Below the pieces are notes generated by a model, which was given only the letters and a program-made list of their open reading frames with translations, did no database searches and was not told the origin of the DNA. A program made the position numbers and the translations under genes. Shown here in pieces: positions 34,864 through 43,264 of a stretch of 60,359 nt of DNA; positions within the stretch are counted from its first letter, which is position 1, and each line of letters starts with the position of its first letter. Source of the stretch: Xanthobacteraceae bacterium (GTDB lineage Bacteria > Pseudomonadota > Alphaproteobacteria > Rhizobiales > Xanthobacteraceae); contig JARLIY010000159.1 in assembly GCA_031291475.1 (NCBI GenBank), positions 1 through 60,359 of the forward strand, read 5' to 3'.

Positions 34864-36288
34864 ATGGGTGGCAGAGGGGTGCGGGCGTCTATTTCGGCCT
34901 TTGCAAGTCTCGCTCTCGCCGGTGCCGGCCTGGGAATCGGCTGCACTGGGGCGACGGCCGATACGCTTGAGTGGGCTTTGGTCCAGGCCTACCAGAACAA
35001 TCCGTCGCTCAACGCGCAGCGTGCGGCATTGCGCGCGACTGACGAGAATGTGCCCCAGGCGCTGTCCGGCTATCGCCCGAAGCTGAGCATCACCGGGCTC
35101 GGCGGAGCCAATTACACCAACTCGACCGCGCAGTTTCCGCTGGCCACGGGCGGGCCGCTCAGCACCATTCAATACGCCGAGCAGTTCGTCTCGCGCAGCG
35201 TCGGCGCCACCGGTACCTACACGCTGTTTAACGGCTTTCAGACCGCCAATCGCACCCGCCAGGCCGAGAGCCAGGTCGAAGGCGCCCGCGAGACATTGCG
35301 CGTCACCGAACAGCAGGTCCTGCTCGACGCCGCCACTGCGTATATGAATTTACTCCGCGATCAGGCGATTCTCGAGCTCAACCGCCGCAACGTCGAAGTG
35401 CTCACCGAGCAGCTCAAGCAAACGCGCGATCGGTTCAATGTCGGCGAGGTCACCCGCACCGACGTCGCCCAGGCGGAATCGCGGCTTGCCGCCGGACGAT
35501 CCGCGCTCTTGGGCGCGCAATCGAACTACGTGACCTCGCAGGCCAATTATCGGCGCGTGATCGGGGTCGATCCGGGCCGCCTCGCGCCGGGTACACCGGT
35601 CGACCGGCTTTCACCCGGCAACTTGCCGCGCGCCATCGCGCAAGGGCAGGCGCAAAGCCCGTCGGTGCTCGCGGCGGCGTATGGTGTCGATATCGCCTTG
35701 CTTGCCGTCAAGATCAGCGAAGGCGCGCTCTACCCCAACCTGACGCTCACCGCGAGCGCATCGCAGGGTACGAACATCGCCTATGAAAATTTGCGGCAGA
35801 CCGCGGCCTCGCTCGTCGGCCAACTGACGGTGCCGATCTTTCAGGGCGGTGCCGAATACTCCACAATCCGCCAATCGAAAGAAACTTTGGGCCAGCAGCG
35901 GCTCAATCTCGATGTCAATCGCGATCAGGCCCGCGCCACCGTGGTGCAGAGCTGGGGGCAACTCGACGCCGCCAAGGCGCAGATCGAGGCGACGACAGCG
36001 CAGGTTAATGCCGCCGAGATCGCACTCAACGGCGTGCGCGAGGAGGCGCGCGTCGGCCAGCGCACCACACTCGACGTGCTCAATGCGCAACAGGAACTGG
36101 TCAACGCCCGCGTCGCTCTGGTCACCGCCCAGCACGATCGCGTTGTCGCCTCCTACACGCTGCTTGCCGCCGTCGGCAGCCTTTCGATGCCGAGGCTCGG
36201 GCTCAATGTAGTGGTCTACGATCCGATGGTGCACTACCAGCAAGTGCGCGACGCGTGGGTCGGCGTGCGCAATCCGGATGGCCGCTAG
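34864..36288 (+). CDS. tolC: TolC-family outer-membrane efflux channel
   Basis: This 474-residue protein has an N-terminal export signal (about residues 1-33) and two OEP repeats. It starts with the characteristic DTLEWALVQAYQNNPSLNAQ and has the paired coiled-coil helices. Repeat 2 includes GAEYSTIRQSKETLGQQ and the conserved tail VGQRTTLDVLNAQQELVNA. TolC forms the outer-membrane duct for RND and type I systems. Length is standard. The pump partner is not in the window. Confidence 0.93.
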   Translation: MGGRGVRASISAFASLALAGAGLGIGCTGATADTLEWALVQAYQNNPSLNAQRAALRATDENVPQALSGYRPKLSITGLGGANYTNSTAQFPLATGGPLSTIQYAEQFVSRSVGATGTYTLFNGFQTANRTRQAESQVEGARETLRVTEQQVLLDAATAYMNLLRDQAILELNRRNVEVLTEQLKQTRDRFNVGEVTRTDVAQAESRLAAGRSALLGAQSNYVTSQANYRRVIGVDPGRLAPGTPVDRLSPGNLPRAIAQGQAQSPSVLAAAYGVDIALLAVKISEGALYPNLTLTASASQGTNIAYENLRQTAASLVGQLTVPIFQGGAEYSTIRQSKETLGQQRLNLDVNRDQARATVVQSWGQLDAAKAQIEATTAQVNAAEIALNGVREEARVGQRTTLDVLNAQQELVNARVALVTAQHDRVVASYTLLAAVGSLSMPRLGLNVVVYDPMVHYQQVRDAWVGVRNPDGR

Positions 36289-36481
36289 GCGATCGAGGGG
36301 AGGATTTCCGGCGTCGCCGGCCCTCAGGGTTGCCTTCGACTTTTGCTATGACATACTCGATATGGGCGTTGCATAGTTGCGCTTGCGTGATTCGCGGACC
36401 GTAAGACTTGTCGGCGGATATCGCCGAACTTACGAAGAGCCGCGGCGGGGACACGCACGGAATCAAGGCGAGGATGCACGC

Positions 36482-37159
36482 ATGACGCAGCCGGCGAAAT
36501 TGCAAGAACCGTCGATGGAGGAGATTCTTGCCTCCATTCGCCGCATCATTGCCGATGACGATGCCAGCAAGACAGCGCCGCGGGCCGCGGAGCCGCCGAC
36601 GGCACCTGTCTGGCCAGCGCCCGTCCCTCCGCCACCATCCTTCGTAGAGACGGACCCGATCAATATCTACAGCAAAGAGCCGTCCCATCCGGGCGTTCTG
36701 AGCCTCGAAGAGCAGGCCTCAGACATTCTCGACCTTACCGAATCGACGGCCGCGCCCCCGACCAGTCAGCCCGAACTCGCAGAGCCCGCCGAGCCCGCTG
36801 CCGTACACACCCCGGCGCCGAGGCCGACGGCGACGCCGCAATTCCACAAGATCGAACGCTATTCCGACGCCGAAGCCGACTCCGGTGCGGCCGAACACAA
36901 GCCCGCCATGCACGCGCCCGACGAGGCGTCAGGCACGCCCGAGCCCGAGCAACTCCTTTCGAGCGCGACGAGCGCCGCGGTCGATGCCGCGTTCAACACG
37001 CTGGCGCAGACCGTGCTGGTGCAAAACGGGCGCACGCTCGAAGACCTGGTGCGCGAGATGTTGCGGCCGATGCTGAAATCCTGGCTCGATGACAACCTGC
37101 CCGGCCTGGTCGAGCGCCTGGTGCGCAACGAGATCGAGCGCGTCGCACGCGGCCGCTGA
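36482..37159 (+). CDS. popZ: PopZ-type polar organizing protein (DUF2497)
   Basis: From the ATG at 36482 this is 225 residues. Its N-terminal helix is conserved (SMEEILASIRRIIADDD, about 11-27). A long proline/glutamate-rich disordered spacer (28-155) follows. The C-terminal oligomerisation helices read RTLEDLVREMLRPMLKSW and VERLVRNEIERVARGR. That architecture is diagnostic of PopZ, which builds a polar hub that tethers the centromere and cell-cycle proteins. It lies downstream of tolC, in the order found in many Hyphomicrobiales. Confidence 0.88.
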   Translation: MTQPAKLQEPSMEEILASIRRIIADDDASKTAPRAAEPPTAPVWPAPVPPPPSFVETDPINIYSKEPSHPGVLSLEEQASDILDLTESTAAPPTSQPELAEPAEPAAVHTPAPRPTATPQFHKIERYSDAEADSGAAEHKPAMHAPDEASGTPEPEQLLSSATSAAVDAAFNTLAQTVLVQNGRTLEDLVREMLRPMLKSWLDDNLPGLVERLVRNEIERVARGR

Positions 37160-37187
37160 ACTTTGCTGTCTCGCTCCCCCCTATTCG

Positions 37188-37619
37188 CTACTCGCTTCCC
37201 TTGAGCGCGGCGGAAAGCCTGAGCGCCTGATCGGAGAGGACAGCCGGATCCTCTTTGACGCTCGCCGGCGGCTTGAGCGGCACGCCGATCTTGCGCGGAA
37301 TGACGTGGATGTGCAGGTGGAACACCACCTGGCCGCCGGCCGGTTCGTTGAACTGTTGGATCGTGAGGCCGTCGGCGGCAAAGACGGTCATCGCCGCGCG
37401 CGCGATATTTTGCGTCGTTTTGATGAGATGCACGAGATCGTCGGGCACGATATCGATGATGTTGCGGGCCGCGGCCTTCGGGATCACCAGGGTGTGGCCG
37501 GGCGCCCGCGGCATGATGTCGAGAAAGGCAAAAGCCTTGTCGTCCTCATAGACTTTGTGCGCCGGCAGCTCGCCGCGCAGGATTTTGGCAAAGACGTTGT
37601 TCGGGTCGTAGTTCGGCAT
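37188..37619 (-). CDS. HIT-family nucleotide hydrolase/transferase
   Basis: This 143-residue protein is of the HINT/PKCI type. The histidine triad H101-L-H103-I-H105 is in FHLHIHVIP, and the N-terminal DIMPRAPGHTLVIPK is typical. Such proteins hydrolyse purine nucleoside phosphoramidates in the cytosol. It is the last gene of a minus-strand operon (RidA, GDPD, FemAB-like, HIT), 39 bases after the FemAB-like gene. It converges with popZ. Confidence 0.92.
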   Translation of the reverse strand: MPNYDPNNVFAKILRGELPAHKVYEDDKAFAFLDIMPRAPGHTLVIPKAAARNIIDIVPDDLVHLIKTTQNIARAAMTVFAADGLTIQQFNEPAGGQVVFHLHIHVIPRKIGVPLKPPASVKEDPAVLSDQALRLSAALKGSE

Positions 37620-37658
37620 GGTGCTCTCCCGCCGCGACCGAAATCGTCGCGGCCTTCG

Positions 37659-38927
37659 TCAATCCGTCTCAACCGCTGTACCGTGCCGATAGGGGCCGGC
37701 GGCGGCAAGCTCGGCGCCCGCCGCGGTCACATAGGCGCGCTCGCGCTTGAGATAATCGCCGATCGCCCGCCGCAGGGCCGGATCGGCGATGTAATGCGCC
37801 GAATAGGTGGTCACGGGCATGTAGCCGCGCGCGATCTTATGCTCGCCCTGGGCGCCGGCCTCGACACGGGGAAGCTTGTGCGTGATGGCGTAGTCGATGG
37901 CTTGATAGTAGCACAGCTCGAAATGCAGGAACGGATGATGCTCGACGGCGCCCCAATGGCGCCCGAACAAGGTATGCGAGCCAATGAAATTGATCGCGCC
38001 CGCGATCCAGCGCCCGGACCGCTTGGCCATCACCAGGAGGATGCGGTCGCGCATTGTCTCGCCGACGAGGGAGAAGAACGGCCGGGTGAGATAGGGGCGG
38101 CCCCATTTGCGCGAGCCGGTGTCCATGTAGAACGCGAAAAAGTGGTCCCAGACGTCTTCGGTCAGGTCGGTGCCGGTGAGCCAATGCACGCTGACACCGT
38201 TGGCCAGCGCCTCATGGCGCTCGCGGCGGATGGTCTTGCGCTTGCGCGCGGCGAGCGCTGAGAGGAATTCGTCGAAGCTCGTATAGCCGGGATTTTCCCA
38301 ATGAAATTGCTGGTCCATGCGCTGGAGGAATCCGAGCGCGCCGAGCAGGCGATATTCCGCTTCGGTGGCGAAGGTCACGTGAACCCCCGACGCCTCGTCG
38401 ATGCGGCAGAGATCGACGAGACCCGAGGCGAGGAGGCGGCGAAGTTCATCGGCCTGCGTGCCCGGCCGGACCAGGAGCCGGGGTCCGGCGACCGGCGTGA
38501 ACGGCACGGCGACCTGCAGCTTCGGGTAATAGCTGCCGCCCGCCTGCGCATAAGCTTCCGCCCAGCCATAGTCGAACACGTATTCGCCACGCGAATGGCT
38601 CTTGAGATAGCAAGGCGCGGCGGCGACCAACGCGCCGTCGGCGGCTCGCACCAGCACATGCTGAACGTGCCAGCCGGAATGGCCGCCGACCGATTTCGAT
38701 GCTTCCAACGCCGAAAGAAAACTATGACATACGAAGGGGTTATAGACCTGCTTCTGATCCAATACCGGAGCTGCGTGGGCAGGGTCTTCACAATTCGGAT
38801 GAAGTAGCGGATTGGCGCAAGCGTCCCATGCGTCGGCGCGGACTTCGCTGATGGCATTCACCGCGAGCACGCGCAGTTCGCTTGCCGCCGGGAGGGCGCG
38901 ATCTTGCAGGGGCCGCTTCTCGGTCAT
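37659..38927 (-). CDS. FemAB/GNAT-fold DUF482-family protein
   Basis: This 422-residue cytosolic protein (ATG 38927) is of the 'peptidogalycan biosynthesis/recognition' DUF482 group. Signature segments are RKRKTIRRERHEALANG, FYMDTGSRKWGRPYLTRPFF, and HFELCYYQAIDYAI. The fold is a double GNAT, related to FemAB aminoacyltransferases. The substrate is unknown. Its start overlaps the GDPD stop by four bases (38924-38927), indicating coupling. Confidence 0.85.
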   Translation of the reverse strand: MTEKRPLQDRALPAASELRVLAVNAISEVRADAWDACANPLLHPNCEDPAHAAPVLDQKQVYNPFVCHSFLSALEASKSVGGHSGWHVQHVLVRAADGALVAAAPCYLKSHSRGEYVFDYGWAEAYAQAGGSYYPKLQVAVPFTPVAGPRLLVRPGTQADELRRLLASGLVDLCRIDEASGVHVTFATEAEYRLLGALGFLQRMDQQFHWENPGYTSFDEFLSALAARKRKTIRRERHEALANGVSVHWLTGTDLTEDVWDHFFAFYMDTGSRKWGRPYLTRPFFSLVGETMRDRILLVMAKRSGRWIAGAINFIGSHTLFGRHWGAVEHHPFLHFELCYYQAIDYAITHKLPRVEAGAQGEHKIARGYMPVTTYSAHYIADPALRRAIGDYLKRERAYVTAAGAELAAAGPYRHGTAVETD

Positions 38928-39673
38928 GGCCGAAAGCCTTCGAAAATCACTTGGTCGGCGAAGCGCGCGGCGTGTTGCCGCTCGGGTTCGCTGCGCACCA
39001 CCCAGGTTAGCAGTGGCAGGCACAAAATGTGCCGTGCGACGATGGGCGCAAGGGCCGGAAGATTGGCGAAGGCATAGGCGACGAAATGCGGCCGCGCCGT
39101 CAAGGCCGGCAACAAGGAGCCCATGCCATAACGCAGCCTCGGCGGCATCTGGTCCCAATAATGATGCGGCCGGTATTTCGCCGCAGCGATGCCCCGCGGC
39201 AAGCGCGGGGCCTTTTGCCGCAGAACGTGAAGTTGCATCGGATCGAAGGACATCGGCGCCACCGGCCCGGGATAGCCGGACAGGATCGCGGCGACGCGCA
39301 GCGGCAGGCGGGGGTCGCCGGCAAAGCGGCTTTTCAGCTCGGGAACGAGAACGACGCGCCCGGCGACGAGATCGCAGAGTTCGCCGAGCGTCAGCATCCG
39401 CTCGGCGCTGCCGCGGAACGGAACGCGCTTGAGGTCGGCTGCGGTCATGGCGTCGAGCCGGCCTTCGCCCTCGGTGAGGCGGCCGAGCACGTCGTCGTGA
39501 TGCACCATCGCTTCGTCGTCGGCGCTGATTTGCAGATCGACCTCGATGCCATAGCCGGCGTCGATCGCCGCGCGTATGGCCGCCGTGGTATTTTCGATGA
39601 CGCCCTGCGCGGCATCGTGCAGCCCGCGATGGGCGATCGGCCGTGCCGTCAGCCAGTCAAGATCCGTCGCCAC
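38924..39673 (-). CDS. glycerophosphodiester phosphodiesterase
   Basis: With a GTG start at 39673, one base after the upstream RidA stop, this is 249 residues. A longer frame from an ATG at 39715 would overlap ridA. The GDPD TIM-barrel starts PIAHRGLHD (catalytic H and R). The metal and active-site EVDLQ and HHDD motifs follow, with PELKS further on. It hydrolyses glycerophosphodiesters to glycerol-3-phosphate and an alcohol. No signal peptide is seen, so it is cytosolic. It is coupled to ridA and the DUF482 gene. Confidence 0.87.
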   Translation of the reverse strand: MATDLDWLTARPIAHRGLHDAAQGVIENTTAAIRAAIDAGYGIEVDLQISADDEAMVHHDDVLGRLTEGEGRLDAMTAADLKRVPFRGSAERMLTLGELCDLVAGRVVLVPELKSRFAGDPRLPLRVAAILSGYPGPVAPMSFDPMQLHVLRQKAPRLPRGIAAAKYRPHHYWDQMPPRLRYGMGSLLPALTARPHFVAYAFANLPALAPIVARHILCLPLLTWVVRSEPERQHAARFADQVIFEGFRP

Positions 39674-39674
39674 T

Positions 39675-40139
39675 TCAGGAGACTTCAAACAGGCCCTCGA
39701 CCTCCATCGCCGCATCGAGCGGCAATGCCGAGACGCCGACCGTGGTCCGCGCGTGCTTGCCCTTCTCGCCGAACACCGCGACCATCAGGTCGGACGCGCC
39801 GTTCATCACCTTGGGGCCGTCGGTGAAGCCCGGCGCCGCATTCACGAAGCCCCCGAGCCGCACAACACGCAAAACCTTATCGAGATCGCCGAGCGCGGCC
39901 TTGACCTGTGCCAACAAGTTCACCGCGCAGGCGCGCGCCGCTTTCTGGCCGTCCTCGATGGAGACGCCGGCGCCGAGCTGACCCTTGGCGACGAGCTTGC
40001 CCGCATCGACGCAGATCTGGCCGGAGACCATGAGCAGACGGCCCGTGCGCACGAACGGCACGTAATTGGCGACCGGCGCGGCCGGCTCCGTCAGCACGAT
40101 GCCAAGCTCGCTCAACTTTTTTTCCACCGTGCCGGGCAT
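39675..40139 (-). CDS. RidA-family enamine/imine deaminase
   Basis: This 154-residue YjgF/UK114-family protein (ATG 40139, GGAGGA five bases upstream) has LMVSGQICVD and KVLRVVRLGGFVNAAPGF. It lacks the R105 context of classical RidA (RxxxxxxLP is here RTTVGVSALP, so the Arg is kept). The longer length places it in a Rid subgroup rather than archetypal RidA. Family members hydrolyse reactive enamines. It heads the four-gene operon and is divergent from eipB. Confidence 0.85.
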   Translation of the reverse strand: MPGTVEKKLSELGIVLTEPAAPVANYVPFVRTGRLLMVSGQICVDAGKLVAKGQLGAGVSIEDGQKAARACAVNLLAQVKAALGDLDKVLRVVRLGGFVNAAPGFTDGPKVMNGASDLMVAVFGEKGKHARTTVGVSALPLDAAMEVEGLFEVS

Positions 40140-40192
40140 TCGCATCCTCCATACCGCCTGCAAAGGGCAAGGGTTCTCGCCGATGACAGTTT

Positions 40193-40214
40193 AGCATGCA
40201 AGTGAGCATGCAAG
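40193..40214. promoter_or_regulatory. tandem 10-bp direct repeat with palindromic core
   Basis: AGCATGCAAG occurs twice, spaced by two bases (period 12). Each copy holds the palindrome GCATGC. It lies in the 225-base divergent gap between the ridA operon and eipB, about 55 bases upstream of the ridA start and 150 from eipB. The position and symmetry suit an operator, but no regulator is assigned. Confidence 0.35.
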
Positions 40215-40364
40215 GGCGGGGCAGTTGCAGCGGCCTGCCTTCGACCTTATCTTTGCCGCCATTCAAAGGACAAAAAACGGCGCAAGATTCCATAAAAATG
40301 ATCGTTTTGGAGGAGGCGGGCAGGGGGCGCTGTTCCGGAATTCGACCAACGCGAAGAGAGGTTC

Positions 40365-41222
40365 ATGTCAGTGGCTTACGGCGTCGCATCGCGCGCTGCG
40401 TTCCTTGCCTACGCGCTCATTTTCGCCGCCCCGGCTTCCGTCAGCGCGCAAGACCGTCCCATCGTGCTCGTGCCGCATCGTGCGATCTACGACCTCGCGC
40501 TCGGCCAGACGCATGAAAACGCGCAAGTTGCCGGGGTCCGCGGGCGTATCCTTTATGACTTCGGCGGCGATGCCTGCGACGGCTATACGCTGCAATTTCG
40601 CCAGGTCTCGGAGCTGGATTCCGGCGAGGGCAAAATCTCCACCAGCGATCTGCGCTCGACCACTTGGGAGGGCGGCGATGCCAAGCGCTTCAAATTCACC
40701 TCGCAGAATTTCGTCGATCAGAATCTCGTCGATACCGTCGACGGCCATGCCGAGCACGGCGGCGCGGCGACGGCGGTCGACCTCGCCAAGCCGGAACACA
40801 AGGTCCTCGATATCGACGCGGCGGTGGTGTTCCCGACCCAGCATATGGTGCGGGTGATCGAGGCTGCGCGCGCCGGCAAGACCATTCTCAATTTTCCGGT
40901 CTATGACGGTTCGGATACCGGCGAGAAAGTGTACGACACGCTTACCGTGATCGGCCGCAAGCTTGGGCCGGACGAGCGCAAACACGACGACGCCGCGGCC
41001 ACGGCGCCGAAGCTTGCCGGGGTTACCCGCTGGCCGGTGACGATCAGCTATTTCGAGAAGGGCAAGGGGCAAAAAAGCACCGAGCAAACGCCGGTTTACG
41101 CGATCGGCTTCGAGCTTTACGAGAACGGCATTTCGCGGGCGCTATCGCTCGATTACAATGACTTCGTCGTCACCGGCACACTGGTGTCGTTGGACATCAA
41201 GGACGCAAAGCCTTGCAAATGA
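40365..41222 (+). CDS. eipB: EipB-family cell-envelope integrity protein (DUF1849)
   Basis: This 285-residue protein has a signal peptide (ends VSAQD, about residue 29) and the EipB spiral beta-barrel pattern: PHRAIYDLALGQ and GRILYDFGGDACDGYTLQF. Two cysteines, C71 and C284, match the positions of the periplasmic disulfide described for Brucella EipB (C69-C278). It is periplasmic and needed for envelope stability in related species. Its C-terminus is YNDFVVTGTLVSL. The divergent promoter region is shared with ridA. Confidence 0.88.
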   Translation: MSVAYGVASRAAFLAYALIFAAPASVSAQDRPIVLVPHRAIYDLALGQTHENAQVAGVRGRILYDFGGDACDGYTLQFRQVSELDSGEGKISTSDLRSTTWEGGDAKRFKFTSQNFVDQNLVDTVDGHAEHGGAATAVDLAKPEHKVLDIDAAVVFPTQHMVRVIEAARAGKTILNFPVYDGSDTGEKVYDTLTVIGRKLGPDERKHDDAAATAPKLAGVTRWPVTISYFEKGKGQKSTEQTPVYAIGFELYENGISRALSLDYNDFVVTGTLVSLDIKDAKPCK

Positions 41223-41233
41223 GCCCCGGGCCG

Positions 41234-42493
41234 CTATCGCTTCTCCGGCCGCTCGAACGCCAATCCCCTGACCACGGCGTCTTCGCCGAAGCGGGCGCGC
41301 ACTCTATCGACGGCGTGTTCGGCTTCGACCGCGCGGCCGTCGACGAAGTCGGCGGGATCGGCTTGGTCCGCCGTGGTGAGCGCGCTTAAGCCGAGGCCGA
41401 GCAGGCGGAATTTCGTTCCGCCGGTTTCGCGTTCGAGGAGAGCGCGGGCGGCGGTAAATATCTTTCCGGCGAGCTGGGTCGGCGCGCCGAAAGAATGCGC
41501 GCGGGTGCGGATTTTGAAGTCGGCGGTTTTCAGCTTCAACGTCACGGTGGCGCCGGCGAGCGCTTTTTCCTTCAGCCGTGCCGAAACTTCCTCGGTCTGC
41601 GCCCAAAGAATACGCTCGAGCGCGCGGAAATCGGCGATGTCGCGGTCGAATGTGGTTTCCGACGACACGCTCTTGGTTTCGCGGTCGGCGCTGACGAGGC
41701 GCGCATCGATGCCGCGGGCGAGCCGCGCGAGGCGGCGGCCCTCCTCGCCGTAGCGGCGCATCATCTCGACCTCGCTGACTTTTTGCAGATCGGCGATGCG
41801 GTGGAAGCCGTCGCGCGCCAAGCGCGCCGCGCCGACCTTGCCGACGCCGAAGATGAAGCTCACCGGCTTCGGCGCCAGGAATTGCGGTGCCTCGGCCGCG
41901 CCGAGCACGGCGAAACCGCGCGGCTTGTCGAGGTCGGAAGCGATTTTTGCCAGGAATTTGTTGCAGGAGAGCCCGATCGAAACGGTGATCGAAAGCTTGT
42001 GCTCGACCTCGATGGCAAAGCGCGCCAGCACTTTGGCGGGCGAATGCCCGTGCAGCCGCTCGGTGCCGGACAGATCGAGGAAGGCTTCGTCGATGGACAA
42101 CGGCTCGACCAGCGGCGTCAGCGCGAGCATCATCGAACGGACCTCGCGGCCGACGCGGGCATATTTCTCCATATTAGGCTGAATGACGCGGGCATGCGGG
42201 CAAAGCCGCAAGGCCTCGAACATCGGCATCGCCGATCTCACCTCGAAGGTGCGCGCGACATAGCAGGCGGTGGCGACCACGCCGCGGCGGCCGCCACCGA
42301 CGATGACCGGCTCGGCGGCAAGTGAAGGATCATCGCGCTTCTCGATCGCGGCGTAGAAAGCGTCGCAGTCGACATGGGCGATGGAAAGCTCAGCCAGTTC
42401 GCCATGACGAAGCAACCGCGGCGAGCCGCAGGCGGCGCAGCGCACGGCGGGTGCTGCGGCGTCGGCGAGGCAATCGCGGCAGAAGGCGCTCAC
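41234..42493 (-). CDS. dinB: DNA polymerase IV with N-terminal zinc ribbon
   Basis: This 419-residue Y-family polymerase has catalytic Asp in HVDCDAFYA (D42) and D135/E136 in LSIDEAFLD. The little-finger domain is in the C-terminal third. Before the palm it has an N-terminal ribbon, C5-x2-C8 and C19-x2-C22, as in several rhizobial DinB proteins. It carries out error-prone translesion synthesis. No canonical beta-clamp QLxLF tail is visible. The ATGA overlap with DUF3572 indicates coupling. Confidence 0.92.
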   Translation of the reverse strand: MSAFCRDCLADAAAPAVRCAACGSPRLLRHGELAELSIAHVDCDAFYAAIEKRDDPSLAAEPVIVGGGRRGVVATACYVARTFEVRSAMPMFEALRLCPHARVIQPNMEKYARVGREVRSMMLALTPLVEPLSIDEAFLDLSGTERLHGHSPAKVLARFAIEVEHKLSITVSIGLSCNKFLAKIASDLDKPRGFAVLGAAEAPQFLAPKPVSFIFGVGKVGAARLARDGFHRIADLQKVSEVEMMRRYGEEGRRLARLARGIDARLVSADRETKSVSSETTFDRDIADFRALERILWAQTEEVSARLKEKALAGATVTLKLKTADFKIRTRAHSFGAPTQLAGKIFTAARALLERETGGTKFRLLGLGLSALTTADQADPADFVDGRAVEAEHAVDRVRARFGEDAVVRGLAFERPEKR

Positions 42494-42777
42494 GTCCCGT
42501 CCATTTTGCCGAATGCGCTGCGGGCGCGCGCTACGGCCGTAGGGTCGATACCGGCGCTGTCGGCGAACGCGACCAGGAGACTCTCGTCGCCAAGCATATG
42601 CTCAAGCACGCCGGCGAGAAAGCCGGGCTCGCCTGCGGCGGTGCGGATTTCCTCCGGCGGTATGCCAGTCATGCCGAGGAAGCGGCTCAGCTTTTCGGGA
42701 TCCTCGGCGATGAAGGCAAGCGCCTGAATAGCCAGCATTTCCGCCGCTTCCCGGGTCGGCCTCAAGGGCGTCTTCAT
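42490..42777 (-). CDS. DUF3572 family protein
   Basis: This 95-residue helical protein ([20 protein letters not shown]) has the DUF3572 pattern ([24 protein letters not shown]). Its stop overlaps the dinB start by four bases. DUF3572 proteins sit next to dinB and divergent from divK in many Hyphomicrobiales, as here. The function is not known. No catalytic residues stand out. The 106-base gap to divK holds the divergent promoters. Confidence 0.85.
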   Translation of the reverse strand: MKTPLRPTREAAEMLAIQALAFIAEDPEKLSRFLGMTGIPPEEIRTAAGEPGFLAGVLEHMLGDESLLVAFADSAGIDPTAVARARSAFGKMDGT

Positions 42778-42883
42778 GCGGTTCTATTTGCCTTTCCGTA
42801 ATGAATCCGGGCTAGCTTGCAGGCCGCTCGGCAACCGCAGACATGACCGCGCGCTGGAGCCCGGGGCAGGTGAGGGATCTGGG

Positions 42884-43255
42884 ATGGCCAAGACCGTCCT
42901 AATCGTGGAAGACAACGAGCTCAATATGAAGCTCTTCCACGATCTGTTGGAAGCCCATGGATACAACACCGTGGCCACGCGCAACGGTATCGAAGCGCTC
43001 GATCTGGCGCGCAAGCATCGTCCCGATTTGATCCTCATGGACATTCAGCTTCCGGAAGTTTCCGGTCTTGAAGTCACCAAGTGGCTCAAGGACGATCAGG
43101 ATCTGCGCGCCATTCCGGTCGTCGCCGTGACCGCCTTTGCCATGAAAGGCGACGAGGAGCGCATCCGCGAGGGTGGCTGCGAAGCCTATCTCTCCAAGCC
43201 GATTTCGGTCGGCAAGTTCATCGAGACCATCCGTCACTTTTTGGGCAATCCGTAG
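42884..43255 (+). CDS. divK: single-domain response regulator DivK
   Basis: This 123-residue stand-alone receiver has phospho-acceptor D53 ([10 protein letters not shown]), the acidic pocket (VEDNELN) and the conserved Lys in YLSKPISV. The [16 protein letters not shown] helix 1 is typical of DivK. It coordinates the PleC/DivJ cell-cycle phosphorelay. It is followed by pleD nine bases later, the classic alphaproteobacterial pair. The ATG at 42884 follows a purine-rich stretch (GGTGAGGGATCTGGG). Confidence 0.95.
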   Translation: MAKTVLIVEDNELNMKLFHDLLEAHGYNTVATRNGIEALDLARKHRPDLILMDIQLPEVSGLEVTKWLKDDQDLRAIPVVAVTAFAMKGDEERIREGGCEAYLSKPISVGKFIETIRHFLGNP

Positions 43256-43264
43256 GATGCATGA

